Notes under the pieces: generated by a model | The model's input: only the letters and a program-made list of their open reading frames with translations | Databases searched by the model: none | What the model was told of the DNA's origin: nothing | In this document: piece by piece, positions 1-7,502 of the stretch | Layout: every line of letters begins with the position of its first letter | Numbering within the stretch: position 1 is the first letter of the stretch | Program-made: the position numbers and the translations under genes | NCBI GenBank assembly: GCA_003503535.1 | Contig: DOCI01000205.1 | Span: 1 to 9,423 of the forward strand | Source of the DNA: Planctomycetaceae bacterium | GTDB taxonomy: Bacteria; Planctomycetota; Planctomycetia; Planctomycetales; Planctomycetaceae | Direction of reading: 5' to 3' | DNA length: 9,423 bases

Positions 1-372
1 GTTGAATTTCTCCGGTTTTCATTGGGAGCGAGGTATAAAATAAGATTATTGGATTGTTCCGACTAAAACTTCGGGTTGTGTGACACTGGCTTCACCATTG
101 CAAGTCGAGACTAAAACTGAAGTTACGACACACTGTCAAAGTCAGCGATACCCAATTATCAGTTGAGACAGAGCATGAGTTGCTTTTCGCTCGAATGAAT
201 TCGAACACTCACGAATTTAATCAGATGCTTTGATTATACAAGCGCGGAGTGCAAATGAGTTTGTTCTCATGTGTTTGACTTAGTCACTTGCAGTCGTGCC
301 TCGAAAACTCTCAGTTCATCGACCACCTGGAGGTATCGCTGCGTTTCGGCCCCAGCCATCCAGTTGGATTGA
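1..372. other. Left-edge region without a recognised gene
   Basis: No long ORF or RNA gene is recognisable here. The first ~270 bases are AT-rich with stops in all frames I followed. A 10-bp direct repeat, GACTAAAACT, lies at 61-70 and 109-118. The right end (about 267-372) is more GC-rich and holds the small minus-strand ORF listed separately. I see no hairpin plus T-run that would terminate the minus-strand response regulator unit. Confidence 0.5.
267..359 (-). CDS. Possible 30-aa small protein downstream of the response regulator
   Basis: A short ORF starts with ATG at 359-357 and stops with TGA at 269-267, 13 bp after the response regulator stop. Its 30 residues begin MAGAETQRYLQVVDEL, continue RVFEARLQ and end VTKSNT; the middle looks like one charged amphipathic helix. 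Codon choice (CGA, CTG, GTG, GAG) resembles the neighbouring genes, and base composition here is higher in GC than the AT-rich DNA to its left. There is no Shine-Dalgarno sequence; translation could be coupled to the upstream gene. It has no recognisable family. It may equally be a decayed end of a longer ancestral reading frame or chance. Existence as a gene is a weak inference. Confidence 0.22.
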   Translation of the reverse strand: MAGAETQRYLQVVDELRVFEARLQVTKSNT

Positions 373-825
373 TTAAGTTTCTGATGGTTTTTCCATTTCG
401 CGGAGATAGGCCAGCAGGCGATCTCGCTCGTTAGTCAGATGCCGGACGCGCAGTAACGAACGAACTCTGGTCATCAATTCGAGTCGGTTAATCGGCTTGG
501 ACAGGAAATCATCTGCCCCAGCTTCGACCGCCTTTTCGATATCAGCTGAGTCACGCAGAGCCGTAATGACCAGCACGGGAATATCGGCAGTTTTTTCATC
601 TCGTTTGAGTTGTTGGCAAACTTCAAATCCACTCATCTTGGGCATCATGATATCGAGCAATAACAAATCAGGTTCAAATGCCGTGACTTGTCTGATTGTA
701 TCCTGACCATCTTCAGCCATCGCAATTTCATAGTCGCAACCGGCGAGATAGGCTTCGATCAACTCCCGATTTTGCGGATTATCGTCGGCAATTAAAATTC
801 GATTCGGTTTGATCTCTTCAGTCAT
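373..825 (-). CDS. Single-domain response regulator (CheY-like receiver)
   Basis: This 150-residue protein is a receiver domain that should accept a phosphoryl group from a histidine kinase and relay it by protein contact. Visible signature residues are the acidic pair D14-D15, the phospho-acceptor D58 in LLLLDIMMPKMSG, T88 in LVITA and K110 in the SKP motif, so the active site is complete. Residues ~7-122 form the receiver. The last ~30 residues (VRHLTNERDRLLAYLREMEK) look like a helical or coiled-coil tail, with no DNA-binding, GGDEF or HD output domain. Start: the ATG at 825 has a GGGAG SD (833-837) seven bases upstream. It lies 72 bp downstream of the glycosyltransferase-like gene on the same strand and is probably co-transcribed. 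No cognate histidine kinase is visible, so its partner is unknown. Confidence 0.93.
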   Translation of the reverse strand: MTEEIKPNRILIADDNPQNRELIEAYLAGCDYEIAMAEDGQDTIRQVTAFEPDLLLLDIMMPKMSGFEVCQQLKRDEKTADIPVLVITALRDSADIEKAVEAGADDFLSKPINRLELMTRVRSLLRVRHLTNERDRLLAYLREMEKPSET

Positions 826-897
826 CGCTTAACTCCCATCATTCCTGGGATTCCAATAATGTCATCATTGTTGATTCAGGTCGCAGCCGGGAGCGAT

Positions 898-1605
898 TCA
901 ATCTCCAGAGGCTTCCGACCAGTTAGCCAGCCACTCTTCGGTTCTGCGAGGCAAGTTGTTTCGGCCAGAGAGTTTCATGGCGAGAAGATGCCCTCGAAGC
1001 ATCCGTAAGTTAGCCATTTCGTCGACATCGTACCAGAGAGGCAGGAGTTTCATCGAAAGCCCAAGCTCTTGGATGCGTTCGACCGTCTTTTCAAGAACAC
1101 TCGATGAACTCCACTCAATCCCCTCAAACATTTCAGGCTGAGGGGAAGACAGCCCAACCAGATAGTAGCCTCCATCTGCTGAAGGCCCAAGTACGCAATC
1201 GACCGAATAGAGCCATTCGTAAGCCTGTTCGAGGTAAGAAACTGGCAGGGTGGGACTGTCGGAGCCAATCAAAATCGCGGACTTCGTTTCGTGTTGCTCG
1301 AATGCGAAGTGGAAATAATTTGCCATCCGCTTTCCCAAATCCGTATCTGGCTGTGGCCAGTAGACAGTTTCTTTGGATCCCTGTTGCAGGAGCCAGTCGA
1401 GTGCTGTTTTGTTATCGGGAGTATACCCCAGAATGAGTCGATCTGCCGAATGACCAAATCGTTCGATGGTGTCTGCGACGAAGGCTTCATACAGACTGGC
1501 TGCATTTTCGTAACCAATTTCTACCCCCAGTCGCGACTTGACTTTCCCCGGTTCGGGATGCTTTACAAAAACCCCTAAAACCGTTTCCTGATGAGGAAAA
1601 TTCAT
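898..1605 (-). CDS. TIGR04282/DUF2064 family glycosyltransferase-like (nucleotidyltransferase-fold) protein
   Basis: This 235-residue protein belongs to the family once called rSAM/selenodomain-associated transferase 1, a GT-A/CofC-like fold predicted to bind a nucleotide-activated substrate; the exact substrate is unknown. Visible motifs, numbered from the chosen start, are KHPEPGKVKSRL at 15-26 (nucleotide-binding loop), DTDLGKRM at 87-94, IGSDSPTL at 113-120 (acidic metal-site motif) and GPSADGGYYLVG at 140-151. It has no signal peptide and is presumably cytoplasmic. The reading frame is open back to an ATG at 1638, but the ATG at 1605 is preferred: it has a GAGGGT SD four bases upstream, and 'MNFPHQETVLGVFVKHPEPG' gives the short leader usual in the family. 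The family's usual radical-SAM neighbours are absent; the only same-strand partner is the response regulator downstream. Confidence 0.88.
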   Translation of the reverse strand: MNFPHQETVLGVFVKHPEPGKVKSRLGVEIGYENAASLYEAFVADTIERFGHSADRLILGYTPDNKTALDWLLQQGSKETVYWPQPDTDLGKRMANYFHFAFEQHETKSAILIGSDSPTLPVSYLEQAYEWLYSVDCVLGPSADGGYYLVGLSSPQPEMFEGIEWSSSSVLEKTVERIQELGLSMKLLPLWYDVDEMANLRMLRGHLLAMKLSGRNNLPRRTEEWLANWSEASGD

Positions 1606-2106
1606 CGTTACCCTCGAATTCTGATCCATTGTGATCATAATTGTCTAAAATAGATAAAGGTTAAGATTGTACTTCGGTCTCAATAAACTTGCGAAAAACT
1701 TCTTGAAACAATTGCAACTCTGGCTCATATCAACGTATTCTTAACATGAGTTTTCAATTCGCGCTGGTTGTTCAGACCGGGTATTTTTCTGGTAAGAGTT
1801 TTTTCAACCCTGGTGCAGTCGGAGTATCCCGGCAATTAAGCCGATATTTGAGTTATTGAATTTGATCGGAATTGTCTTCGATCCTGAAGTCTCCTGTCCA
1901 CAAACTCGTTCGAGTCAAATGATTTAAAGTTGTCGATGATGATCAATGTTTTCTCTGAACTCAGGCTCTTTATCCGAGTTATTGATAAATCTTGATACTC
2001 ATTAACAGTTGTCAAATCGAAAGAATCTGTTTTCTGCTCTTTGAGCAGACAGTTATATTTGTTTCAGTCTGGAAGTTATCCTCGTATTCTCGAGGCTACA
2101 ACCGGG
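1606..2106. other. Divergent AT-rich intergenic region between the DUF2064 gene and the kinase
   Basis: About 500 bp with no convincing gene. It must carry the promoters of the leftward unit and of the rightward kinase, but I find no -35/-10 pair good enough to call. Small inverted repeats are GATCG/CGATC at 1864-1868/1879-1883 and ACTCG-TT-CGAGT at 1904-1915, either of which could be an operator or chance. The kinase frame is open back to a TTG at 2041, but residues encoded by 2041-2106 look non-conserved and that start has no SD. Confidence 0.5.
1610..1615 (-). promoter_or_regulatory. Ribosome binding site choosing the internal start of the DUF2064 gene
   Basis: Read on the minus strand, the bases GAGGGT sit four bases before the ATG at 1605. 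The two further-upstream ATGs (1638 and 1629) have no comparable purine tract, so this site favours the 235-residue form. Confidence 0.5.
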
Positions 2107-4860
2107 ATGGATACGATACCTATGAGCTCCTTAACAATGAACGCGTTTTCGGATGCCCTTAAAAAAAGCGGCCTGATGACCGATCAGGCCTTTCAGACGC
2201 GAATCGCGGAGTTGGAATCTTCAGAAATCGATCTGAATGATTCCAAGGCGACTGCACGGGCATTCATCAACGCGGGCGATGTCACCGCCTGGCAAGCAGA
2301 GAAATTACTGGCTGGCAAACATAAAGGATTTTTTCTCGGAAAATACAAATTGCTCCGTTTACTGGGGCGAGGCGGTATGAGTGCGGTTTATCTGGCCGAG
2401 CATTCGCTTATGAAAAGACGCTGTGCCATCAAGGTGCTTCCTGCAAACCGAGTTGACGATTCTTCCTACCTGGGAAGATTTCATCTCGAAGCTCAGGCAG
2501 CTGCGGCACTGGATGATCCCCATATCGTGCGTGCCTACGATGTCGATCAATTCAGCGATGGCAAATCGGTCGTTCATTTCCTGGTGATGGAATATGTGGA
2601 AGGCCGAGATCTGCATCAGGTGATCATGCGGGAAGGTCCACTCACTCCCATTGATGCTGCCGAGTATATTCGGCAAGCGGCGACAGGGCTGCAACATGCC
2701 CACGATTGCGGTTTGGTTCACCGAGATATTAAACCGGGAAACTTATTGCTCGATTTGAAGGGAACGGTCAAAATTCTCGATATGGGACTGGCCCGTTTCT
2801 TCGAAGAAACTGATGACAATTCTCTGACGATTCAACACGATGAGCGCGTCTTAGGCACTGCGGACTTTCTTTCCCCCGAACAGGCGATTAACAGCCACAA
2901 TGTCGACCATCGAGCAGACATTTACAGCCTGGGTTGCACTCTCTACTTCATGCTGACAAAGCACGCCCCTTTCGAGCAGGGTAGCCTCGCCCAACGGCTG
3001 ATGGCCCATCAAACTCAAGAACCACCTCCGGTCACCAAATATCGACAGGATGTTCCTGAAACCTTGCTCGACATCCTGAAAAAAATGATGGCCAAAAAGC
3101 CGGAAGATCGGCAAGAGAATGCCGAGGCTGTTGCTCAGGATTTAAAAAACTGGATTGTTAACAATGCAGATCAGCAATGGCTTGAAGATCATGAACGTCA
3201 ATGGGATTCGAGACCACATACCAATGCAAAACCCGCTGCCCCCGACATTCCGATACCTAATGCCCCCTCGACTGATGAATTTGGTGACTTCCTGACGATG
3301 ATTGGAAGTGAGGAACCGGGTTCAGGTCTCAAGCCAGGCAGTGGTTCTGGCATGTTAAGCGGTTTTCCGGGACGTAAATCGGGGGTACAAAAAAAACAGA
3401 CTCCCGATAATGGATCGAGTGTTAATCCCGCTGAAATGCCTTTAGAGACCAGCCCGACGCCGAAATCGAATCGGAAAATCTCTCCGACTCACAATTCTTC
3501 AAAAGTTTCCAAGCCAATCAGTTCGGTCGCCAAACGGAATTCGGAAATCAAAGGCCATTCGAGTTTAACCCTCCCGGAATCCGTACAAACGATCCTGGAT
3601 AAGGCCAAAGAAAAACCTGCCCTGTACGGGGGAATTGCAGTTGCGGTTCTCGCTCTGATCCTGCTTCCCATGTATCTGTTTTCCGGTGGGGATAGCAAAA
3701 AGGGACCTGACCAGACGGAGGCTCCACCGAAAAAGGAAGCGAAGGAACCTGAAAATGAATCTCCCAATATGACCGAGGAAGTGCCCATTGTGGGTGTCAA
3801 CATGACAGTCGGTGAAGGAGAAACATTTGAGTCCATCAACGAAGCGATTGAATACCTGAAGAATTACAATGACTCACTTTCTTTCCAGGATGAACGCAAA
3901 ATTATTCTCAAGCCGGATGCCAAATATTCTGGAACGGTGGAGATCCTCGAACCCTCATTCAATTTCCCGAAAAAACTGCGAATCATTGGCGAATCGGATT
4001 CGAAAGTTGTCTGGAAAGGGGATGGATCTCAACCCTTGCTCAGGCTCGATAACGTCGAAGGCCTCGTGTTGGAGAATATCGAATTCGATGCTGCGGGAGC
4101 TTCCGTTGCCATCGAAATCCAGGACACCTGCCCAGGCGTGACCATACGAAATTCCCGAATTGTTAACTTCAATCAAACGGGAATTGACCTGGCTGGAACA
4201 GCTGGATTATTCACCACCGTTGTGAAAGTAGAAAACTGCTCGTTCAATACATCCAACGCTTCTGCCAAAGGAATTGTGGTTCGCTCCGGCGACGCGACCA
4301 GCGAAAGTCTGCAACTGCTCCGTTGTCAGTTTGAAGGCCCTTTCGCAACTGGCATTGAATTGCAATCCGATTTTATTCGCTGGCTCGATATCAAAGAGTG
4401 CACATTTCAAAAGCTTGGCCGAGGTATTTTTATCGATCCCGACAATCCGACACTGGTCTCACTCGCGATTGGAAACAATACGTTCCATCAATGCGAGCAG
4501 GCAATCGTGATGCGTTCTGTCCCTTCTGCAACCAGCGATGACATGATCATTACACGGAATCTGTTTATCGATTCTCAGCAGGCCGATTTTTCTGTTCTGA
4601 ATGGTGGAGAGGCCAGCGGTTTAACGGCTTCCCTGCGTGCGAATCCAGCCGGAGCTTCCTTCAATTGGACCACCCGCAGCAAACCCGAGTCAGACAGTTC
4701 TCCCACAATATTTGCGGAAAATGCTCGATTCGATGTGCAGGATATCACGCTGAAAAATACCGATCCTGCCCAGGGTAATTATCTCAAACCTGATCAGGGT
4801 AAGGGGCGAGTCGCCGGTGAATCTGGCTTCAAACCTTACGTTGGTGCGGTATCTCCTTAA
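2107..4860 (+). CDS. Membrane-anchored Ser/Thr protein kinase with C-terminal parallel beta-helix domain
   Basis: A ~917-residue Hanks-type kinase. The first ~80 residues are the planctomycete-style leader ending WQAEKLLAGK...FFLGKYKLL. The kinase spans ~80-350: glycine loop GRGGMSAVY from G87, ATP-binding K109 in CAIKVL, catalytic HRDIKPGN at 205-212, DMG (instead of DFG) at 225-227, GT then SPE at 250-251 and 256-258. All catalytic residues are present, so it should be active. A Ser/Pro/Lys/Gly-rich linker (~350-505) leads to one membrane helix at ~506-528 (GGIAVAVLALILLPMYLF). Residues ~564-917 show repeated short beta-strand turns (e.g. LVLENIEFDAA, VVKVENCSF, LQLLRCQFEG, IKECTFQKLG, ITRNLFID), typical of a right-handed pectate-lyase-like beta-helix, inferred to lie outside the cytoplasm as a ligand or wall sensor. 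Start: ATG 2107 has GAGG at 2092-2095 (11-base spacing); ATG 2122 or 2137, or TTG 2041, remain possible. It is monocistronic and converges on the hydrolase gene. Confidence 0.93.
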   Translation: MDTIPMSSLTMNAFSDALKKSGLMTDQAFQTRIAELESSEIDLNDSKATARAFINAGDVTAWQAEKLLAGKHKGFFLGKYKLLRLLGRGGMSAVYLAEHSLMKRRCAIKVLPANRVDDSSYLGRFHLEAQAAAALDDPHIVRAYDVDQFSDGKSVVHFLVMEYVEGRDLHQVIMREGPLTPIDAAEYIRQAATGLQHAHDCGLVHRDIKPGNLLLDLKGTVKILDMGLARFFEETDDNSLTIQHDERVLGTADFLSPEQAINSHNVDHRADIYSLGCTLYFMLTKHAPFEQGSLAQRLMAHQTQEPPPVTKYRQDVPETLLDILKKMMAKKPEDRQENAEAVAQDLKNWIVNNADQQWLEDHERQWDSRPHTNAKPAAPDIPIPNAPSTDEFGDFLTMIGSEEPGSGLKPGSGSGMLSGFPGRKSGVQKKQTPDNGSSVNPAEMPLETSPTPKSNRKISPTHNSSKVSKPISSVAKRNSEIKGHSSLTLPESVQTILDKAKEKPALYGGIAVAVLALILLPMYLFSGGDSKKGPDQTEAPPKKEAKEPENESPNMTEEVPIVGVNMTVGEGETFESINEAIEYLKNYNDSLSFQDERKIILKPDAKYSGTVEILEPSFNFPKKLRIIGESDSKVVWKGDGSQPLLRLDNVEGLVLENIEFDAAGASVAIEIQDTCPGVTIRNSRIVNFNQTGIDLAGTAGLFTTVVKVENCSFNTSNASAKGIVVRSGDATSESLQLLRCQFEGPFATGIELQSDFIRWLDIKECTFQKLGRGIFIDPDNPTLVSLAIGNNTFHQCEQAIVMRSVPSATSDDMIITRNLFIDSQQADFSVLNGGEASGLTASLRANPAGASFNWTTRSKPESDSSPTIFAENARFDVQDITLKNTDPAQGNYLKPDQGKGRVAGESGFKPYVGAVSP

Positions 4861-4874
4861 ATGACGGCTGATTG

Positions 4875-5957
4875 TTAATCGATAGACTTCAGATCCAGTT
4901 CCAGTGCTTCGAGAAGTTGTCGAAATCGGCGTTGATGCTGCCCTTCTCCGGGACGACCATTCGCAACAATGACCACACTTCGCTGACGAACAGGATCGGC
5001 AAAGGCGATCGCACATTGTGATCCCCCATGCCCGAAGGTTTTTGTGGAACAGTCAGTGCCAAATCCATACGGGACGGTCTGAGGTCCATATTCATTTGAA
5101 TCGAGAATGACTCCCAGACCATAATCCACAATATGCTGTAATGTTTGGTCGACTCGTCCTTTTCGATGTCTTTGAACCATCTGGTCAATAGAAGCTTGGG
5201 AAATCACCTGACCAAACTCCCCTTTCCCCTCGGAACGCAGCATGTCAAAGAAAAGTCGTAAATCGGCTGCCGGGCCTCGAAAGCTCGAACCGGGAGAGGG
5301 GCTTACGGCTTTCATTCGTTCCAGATAGGGACTCAACTCCAGTTGTCCTTTCACACGATCATAAAGCAGAACTTCATGTGCAGAGGATGCGTGAGACGAA
5401 TCTGCAATGCAGCGAGTTTGTTTCATGCCAATGGGATCGAGTATTTCCTGCTGGATGAAATCGACATACGATTGACCGGAACGCTGCTCGATCACACTTC
5501 CGAGTAGAAACCAACTGGTCGAGGGGAGATAAGCAGCGGACTTATCCTCACTCCAGTTCTCGACAGGTTGCGAGTTGGCAATCGTCTCCAGGATTTGCGG
5601 CCAAGAAGCTTCCGGCCAATGAACAGGAACTTCTCTCAAAGACGAAGAGTGAGTTAACAATTTCCTGAGAGGGATCGAAGCATGCTGTGAATTCTGAAAC
5701 TGAGGTAGAATTTCTCCCAGCGTTTCGTCAATGGATAGCGAATTGTTTTCTTGCAGAATCAGTATTCCTACAGCAGTAATCGGCTTGGCTGCCGAGAGCC
5801 AACACAGGGAATCTTCTGCTTGTAATGGAATGTTTTGATCAATGGTTCCAAAGGCTTCGTCGAAGATTTGATCTTCGACCGAAACGCTCAGTTGAACACC
5901 ATAATGCAGATTTTTAGCAATCCCCTCTTCGACGACCTGTTGAAAACGATTAAACAT
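4875..5957 (-). CDS. Beta-lactamase family (class C / serine hydrolase) protein
   Basis: A 360-residue serine hydrolase of the beta-lactamase/DD-peptidase/esterase superfamily. The nucleophile motif is S55-A-A-K58 in CWLSAAKPITA. The second motif appears as Y143-L-P in AAYLPSTSWFLLG, which keeps the tyrosine but has Pro where the classical Y-x-N has Asn. The third is H310-G-G in FGHGGSQCAIAFADP, replacing K-T-G as in many class C-like esterases. LLTHSSSL (100-107) is another family hallmark. No signal peptide or membrane helix is visible, so it is probably cytoplasmic, favouring an esterase or amidase role over antibiotic resistance; the substrate cannot be deduced. The ATG is preceded by two AAGG tracts (5958-5961 and 5965-5968), the second at 7-base spacing. 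It is isolated from sodA upstream by a terminator and ends 14 bp from the kinase stop. Confidence 0.92.
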   Translation of the reverse strand: MFNRFQQVVEEGIAKNLHYGVQLSVSVEDQIFDEAFGTIDQNIPLQAEDSLCWLSAAKPITAVGILILQENNSLSIDETLGEILPQFQNSQHASIPLRKLLTHSSSLREVPVHWPEASWPQILETIANSQPVENWSEDKSAAYLPSTSWFLLGSVIEQRSGQSYVDFIQQEILDPIGMKQTRCIADSSHASSAHEVLLYDRVKGQLELSPYLERMKAVSPSPGSSFRGPAADLRLFFDMLRSEGKGEFGQVISQASIDQMVQRHRKGRVDQTLQHIVDYGLGVILDSNEYGPQTVPYGFGTDCSTKTFGHGGSQCAIAFADPVRQRSVVIVANGRPGEGQHQRRFRQLLEALELDLKSID

Positions 5958-6030
5958 CCTTAAACCTTAATTGTGGTGCGCAATTAACTTATCGATTTGA
6001 CGCACGTTCTTCGCGAAATGCCAGCAGACA

Positions 6031-6069
6031 TGAAAAAATGTCACTGCCAGAATTTCCGGCAGTGACATT
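6031..6069 (-). terminator. Rho-independent terminator of sodA
   Basis: A perfect 12-bp inverted repeat, AATGTCACTGCC (6037-6048) and GGCAGTGACATT (6058-6069), encloses a 9-base loop. Read on the minus strand, the stem is followed by a run of six T (the A-run at 6033-6038 on the plus strand, partly within the stem base). It starts 22 bp after the sodA stop codon. The other side has no T-run, so it acts on the minus strand and separates sodA from the downstream hydrolase gene. Confidence 0.9.
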
Positions 6070-6091
6070 CATTATCATTTCGATCGACGAA

Positions 6092-6700
6092 TTACTTGGC
6101 GTCAGCGTAGCGTTTCGCGACGGCATCCCAGTCGACAACGTTCCAGAATGCGGAGACGTAGTCGGGACGGCGATTTTGATAGTTCAGATAATAAGCGTGT
6201 TCCCAGACATCCAGTCCGCAGATCGGAGTGCGACCTTCTGAAAGCGGAGTATCCTGGTTTGGTGTGCTTTCCACAACCAGTTCGCCATTGCTGACAGACA
6301 ACCAGGCCCAGCCACTTCCGAAGCGGGTGGCAGCGGCATTGCTGAATTCGGTTTTGAAGGCATCGAAAGAACCGAATTTCTTGTCGATGGCAGCTGCGAG
6401 ATCGCCACTTGGAGCTCCGCCACCATTCGGACTCATGATGGTCCAGAACAGTGAGTGATTCGCATGCCCGCCGCCATTGTTGCGGACCGCTCCGCGAATT
6501 GATTCGGGCACTGCACTCAAATCACTCATCAGATCTTCGATCGACTTGCCTGCCAGATCGGCGTGACCTTCAAGGGCATCGTTCACTTTGTTGATATAGG
6601 CCTGATGGTGCTTTGTGTGATGGATTTCCATCGTTTTGGCATCAATGTGGGGCTCGAGTGCATCGTAGCCATACGGAAGTTGTGGTAATGAATAAGCCAT
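6092..6700 (-). CDS. sodA: Superoxide dismutase, Mn type
   Basis: A 202-residue Fe/Mn superoxide dismutase, which converts superoxide to oxygen and hydrogen peroxide. The metal ligands are all present: H27 (MEIHHTKHH), H82 ([10 protein letters not shown]), D164 and H168 ([11 protein letters not shown]). Mn preference is inferred from the [14 protein letters not shown] segment with G77 and from Q149 in STPNQDTPL, the residues that usually distinguish MnSOD from FeSOD; cambialistic use cannot be excluded. Length is normal. There is no signal peptide, so it is cytoplasmic. The ATG has a strong SD, AAAGGA (6707-6712), six bases upstream. The gene is flanked by its own promoter and terminator and is therefore monocistronic, divergent from the ExbD cluster. 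A palindrome over the -35 element suggests regulation. Confidence 0.97.
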   Translation of the reverse strand: MAYSLPQLPYGYDALEPHIDAKTMEIHHTKHHQAYINKVNDALEGHADLAGKSIEDLMSDLSAVPESIRGAVRNNGGGHANHSLFWTIMSPNGGGAPSGDLAAAIDKKFGSFDAFKTEFSNAAATRFGSGWAWLSVSNGELVVESTPNQDTPLSEGRTPICGLDVWEHAYYLNYQNRRPDYVSAFWNVVDWDAVAKRYADAK

Positions 6701-6732
6701 TCGTTGTCCTTTCTCGACACGGTTTGTTAGTC

Positions 6733-6761
6733 ACTATAGAATGTAACCTGAATCATATCAG
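6733..6761 (-). promoter_or_regulatory. Predicted sigma70-type promoter of sodA
   Basis: On the minus strand a -35-like CTGATA (6756-6761, 4 of 6 consensus positions) is separated by exactly 17 bp from a -10-like TATAGT (6733-6738, 5 of 6). The implied start of transcription is near 6726, giving a leader of about 26 bases that contains the SD. Confidence 0.55.
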
Positions 6762-6768
6762 TATGATT
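6751..6768. promoter_or_regulatory. 18-bp palindrome over the sodA -35, candidate operator
   Basis: AATCATA-TCAG-TATGATT is a perfect 7-4-7 inverted repeat covering the predicted -35 hexamer of sodA. A dimeric repressor bound here would block RNA polymerase. The AT-rich ATCATA/TATGAT half-sites loosely recall metal or peroxide regulators of the Fur superfamily, but the 7-4-7 spacing does not match a known consensus well, so the regulator is unidentified. Confidence 0.45.
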
Positions 6769-6999
6769 GAAGTCGATTCATTCGTCATGAGTCCATTTTA
6801 AGTTTGGCAAATCCCAACCCGGGATTTTTGCCCTGACCTATCTCGATTTTAGAAGGGTCTACAAACTTCACAAGGGCGATGGCACTGTTCGTTCGGACAT
6901 TTTTGGATTCCCTTTAGATAAATTCGCGGATCAAACAACTTCTTTGGCGTTTCTACATACAGATAAACGAATTTCAATTTTCCCTGATGCGAATTTCAT

Positions 7000-7449
7000 A
7001 TGAACTCAGGCTTTCTCAATTCTGAACTTCCCTCCCGCAAACGCTTCGGAAATGAAGCCGACCTGGATATCACGCCGATGATTGACGTGACATTCCTGCT
7101 GCTGATTTTTTTCATGGTCACTTCAACAATGCAATCTGCTCCTGAAATAGAATTGCCGGTGGCTCATCACGGAACCGGAGTCAGTCGCAATGAGAATGTG
7201 ATTGTCTCGGTGATCGACCGAGACGGAATTCCCATCCTCATGGCTGGAGATCCTCCGGCTCCAGAGATGTCGATGGAAGAAATTGTCGAATACGCGAAGC
7301 AGCTCAGTGAAGCGGGAAAGACAGGAATTATTGTGAAGGCATCTGGAACAATTCCCTCTGGTTATATCAAGCAATTGACGCAGCGCTTGCAGGCCATTGG
7401 GGATGTGCGTTTTCATTATGCTGTCAGCGATCAGACACAGGTGCAATGA
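7000..7449 (+). CDS. ExbD/TolR-family biopolymer transport protein
   Basis: A 149-residue ExbD/TolR-type protein: short cytoplasmic N-terminus, one membrane helix and a periplasmic domain. The hallmark LDITPMIDVTFLLLIFFMVTSTM covers ~22-44, with the proton-path aspartate at D29. The periplasmic part (~45-149) ends with the usual beta-alpha-beta pattern (IIVKASGTIPSGYIKQLTQRLQAIG...FHYAV). The family works with an ExbB/TolQ proton channel to energise an envelope process; none is encoded in the window, although this is the first gene of the rightward cluster. ATG 7000 is chosen because the N-terminal length is typical; no SD is evident. The second ExbD gene follows after 53 bp, probably in the same transcript. 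Substrate or partner receptor is unknown. Confidence 0.93.
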   Translation: MNSGFLNSELPSRKRFGNEADLDITPMIDVTFLLLIFFMVTSTMQSAPEIELPVAHHGTGVSRNENVIVSVIDRDGIPILMAGDPPAPEMSMEEIVEYAKQLSEAGKTGIIVKASGTIPSGYIKQLTQRLQAIGDVRFHYAVSDQTQVQ

Positions 7450-7502
7450 CAAACCTGTTTCAAATGAATCATCGTCTTACTTTACTTAACGACTGAGACC
7501 TA

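Larger units (their letters stand above)
6701..6999. other. Divergent spacer between sodA and the exbD cluster
   Basis: No gene is seen in these 299 bp. The left half carries the sodA promoter and palindrome. The middle has an imperfect hairpin, GGCAAATCCC (6806-6815) and GGGATTTTTGCC (6821-6832), with a two-base bulge and a five-base loop, not followed by a T-run on either strand. The right half must hold the exbD promoter, but I find no convincing -35/-10 pair and no clear SD before ATG 7000. Confidence 0.5.

Noticed and set aside
61..118. GACTAAAACT direct repeats as a CRISPR or mobile-element end
   Set aside because: There are only two 10-bp copies, with no further units, spacers or transposase; likely chance in AT-rich DNA.
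1104..1436. Plus-strand ORFs over the DUF2064 gene and other overlapping ORFs
   Set aside because: They are antisense or out-of-frame shadows of genes with clear family motifs and have no protein-like features of their own.
1606..1638. Longer 246-residue form of the DUF2064 protein starting at 1638
   Set aside because: The internal ATG at 1605 has a good SD at proper spacing and gives the normal family N-terminus; the longer form has neither advantage.
2041..2106. TTG start at 2041 adding 22 residues to the kinase
   Set aside because: There is no SD before the TTG, the extra residues do not resemble the usual kinase leader, and ATG codons at 2107, 2122 and 2137 lie just before the recognisable leader.
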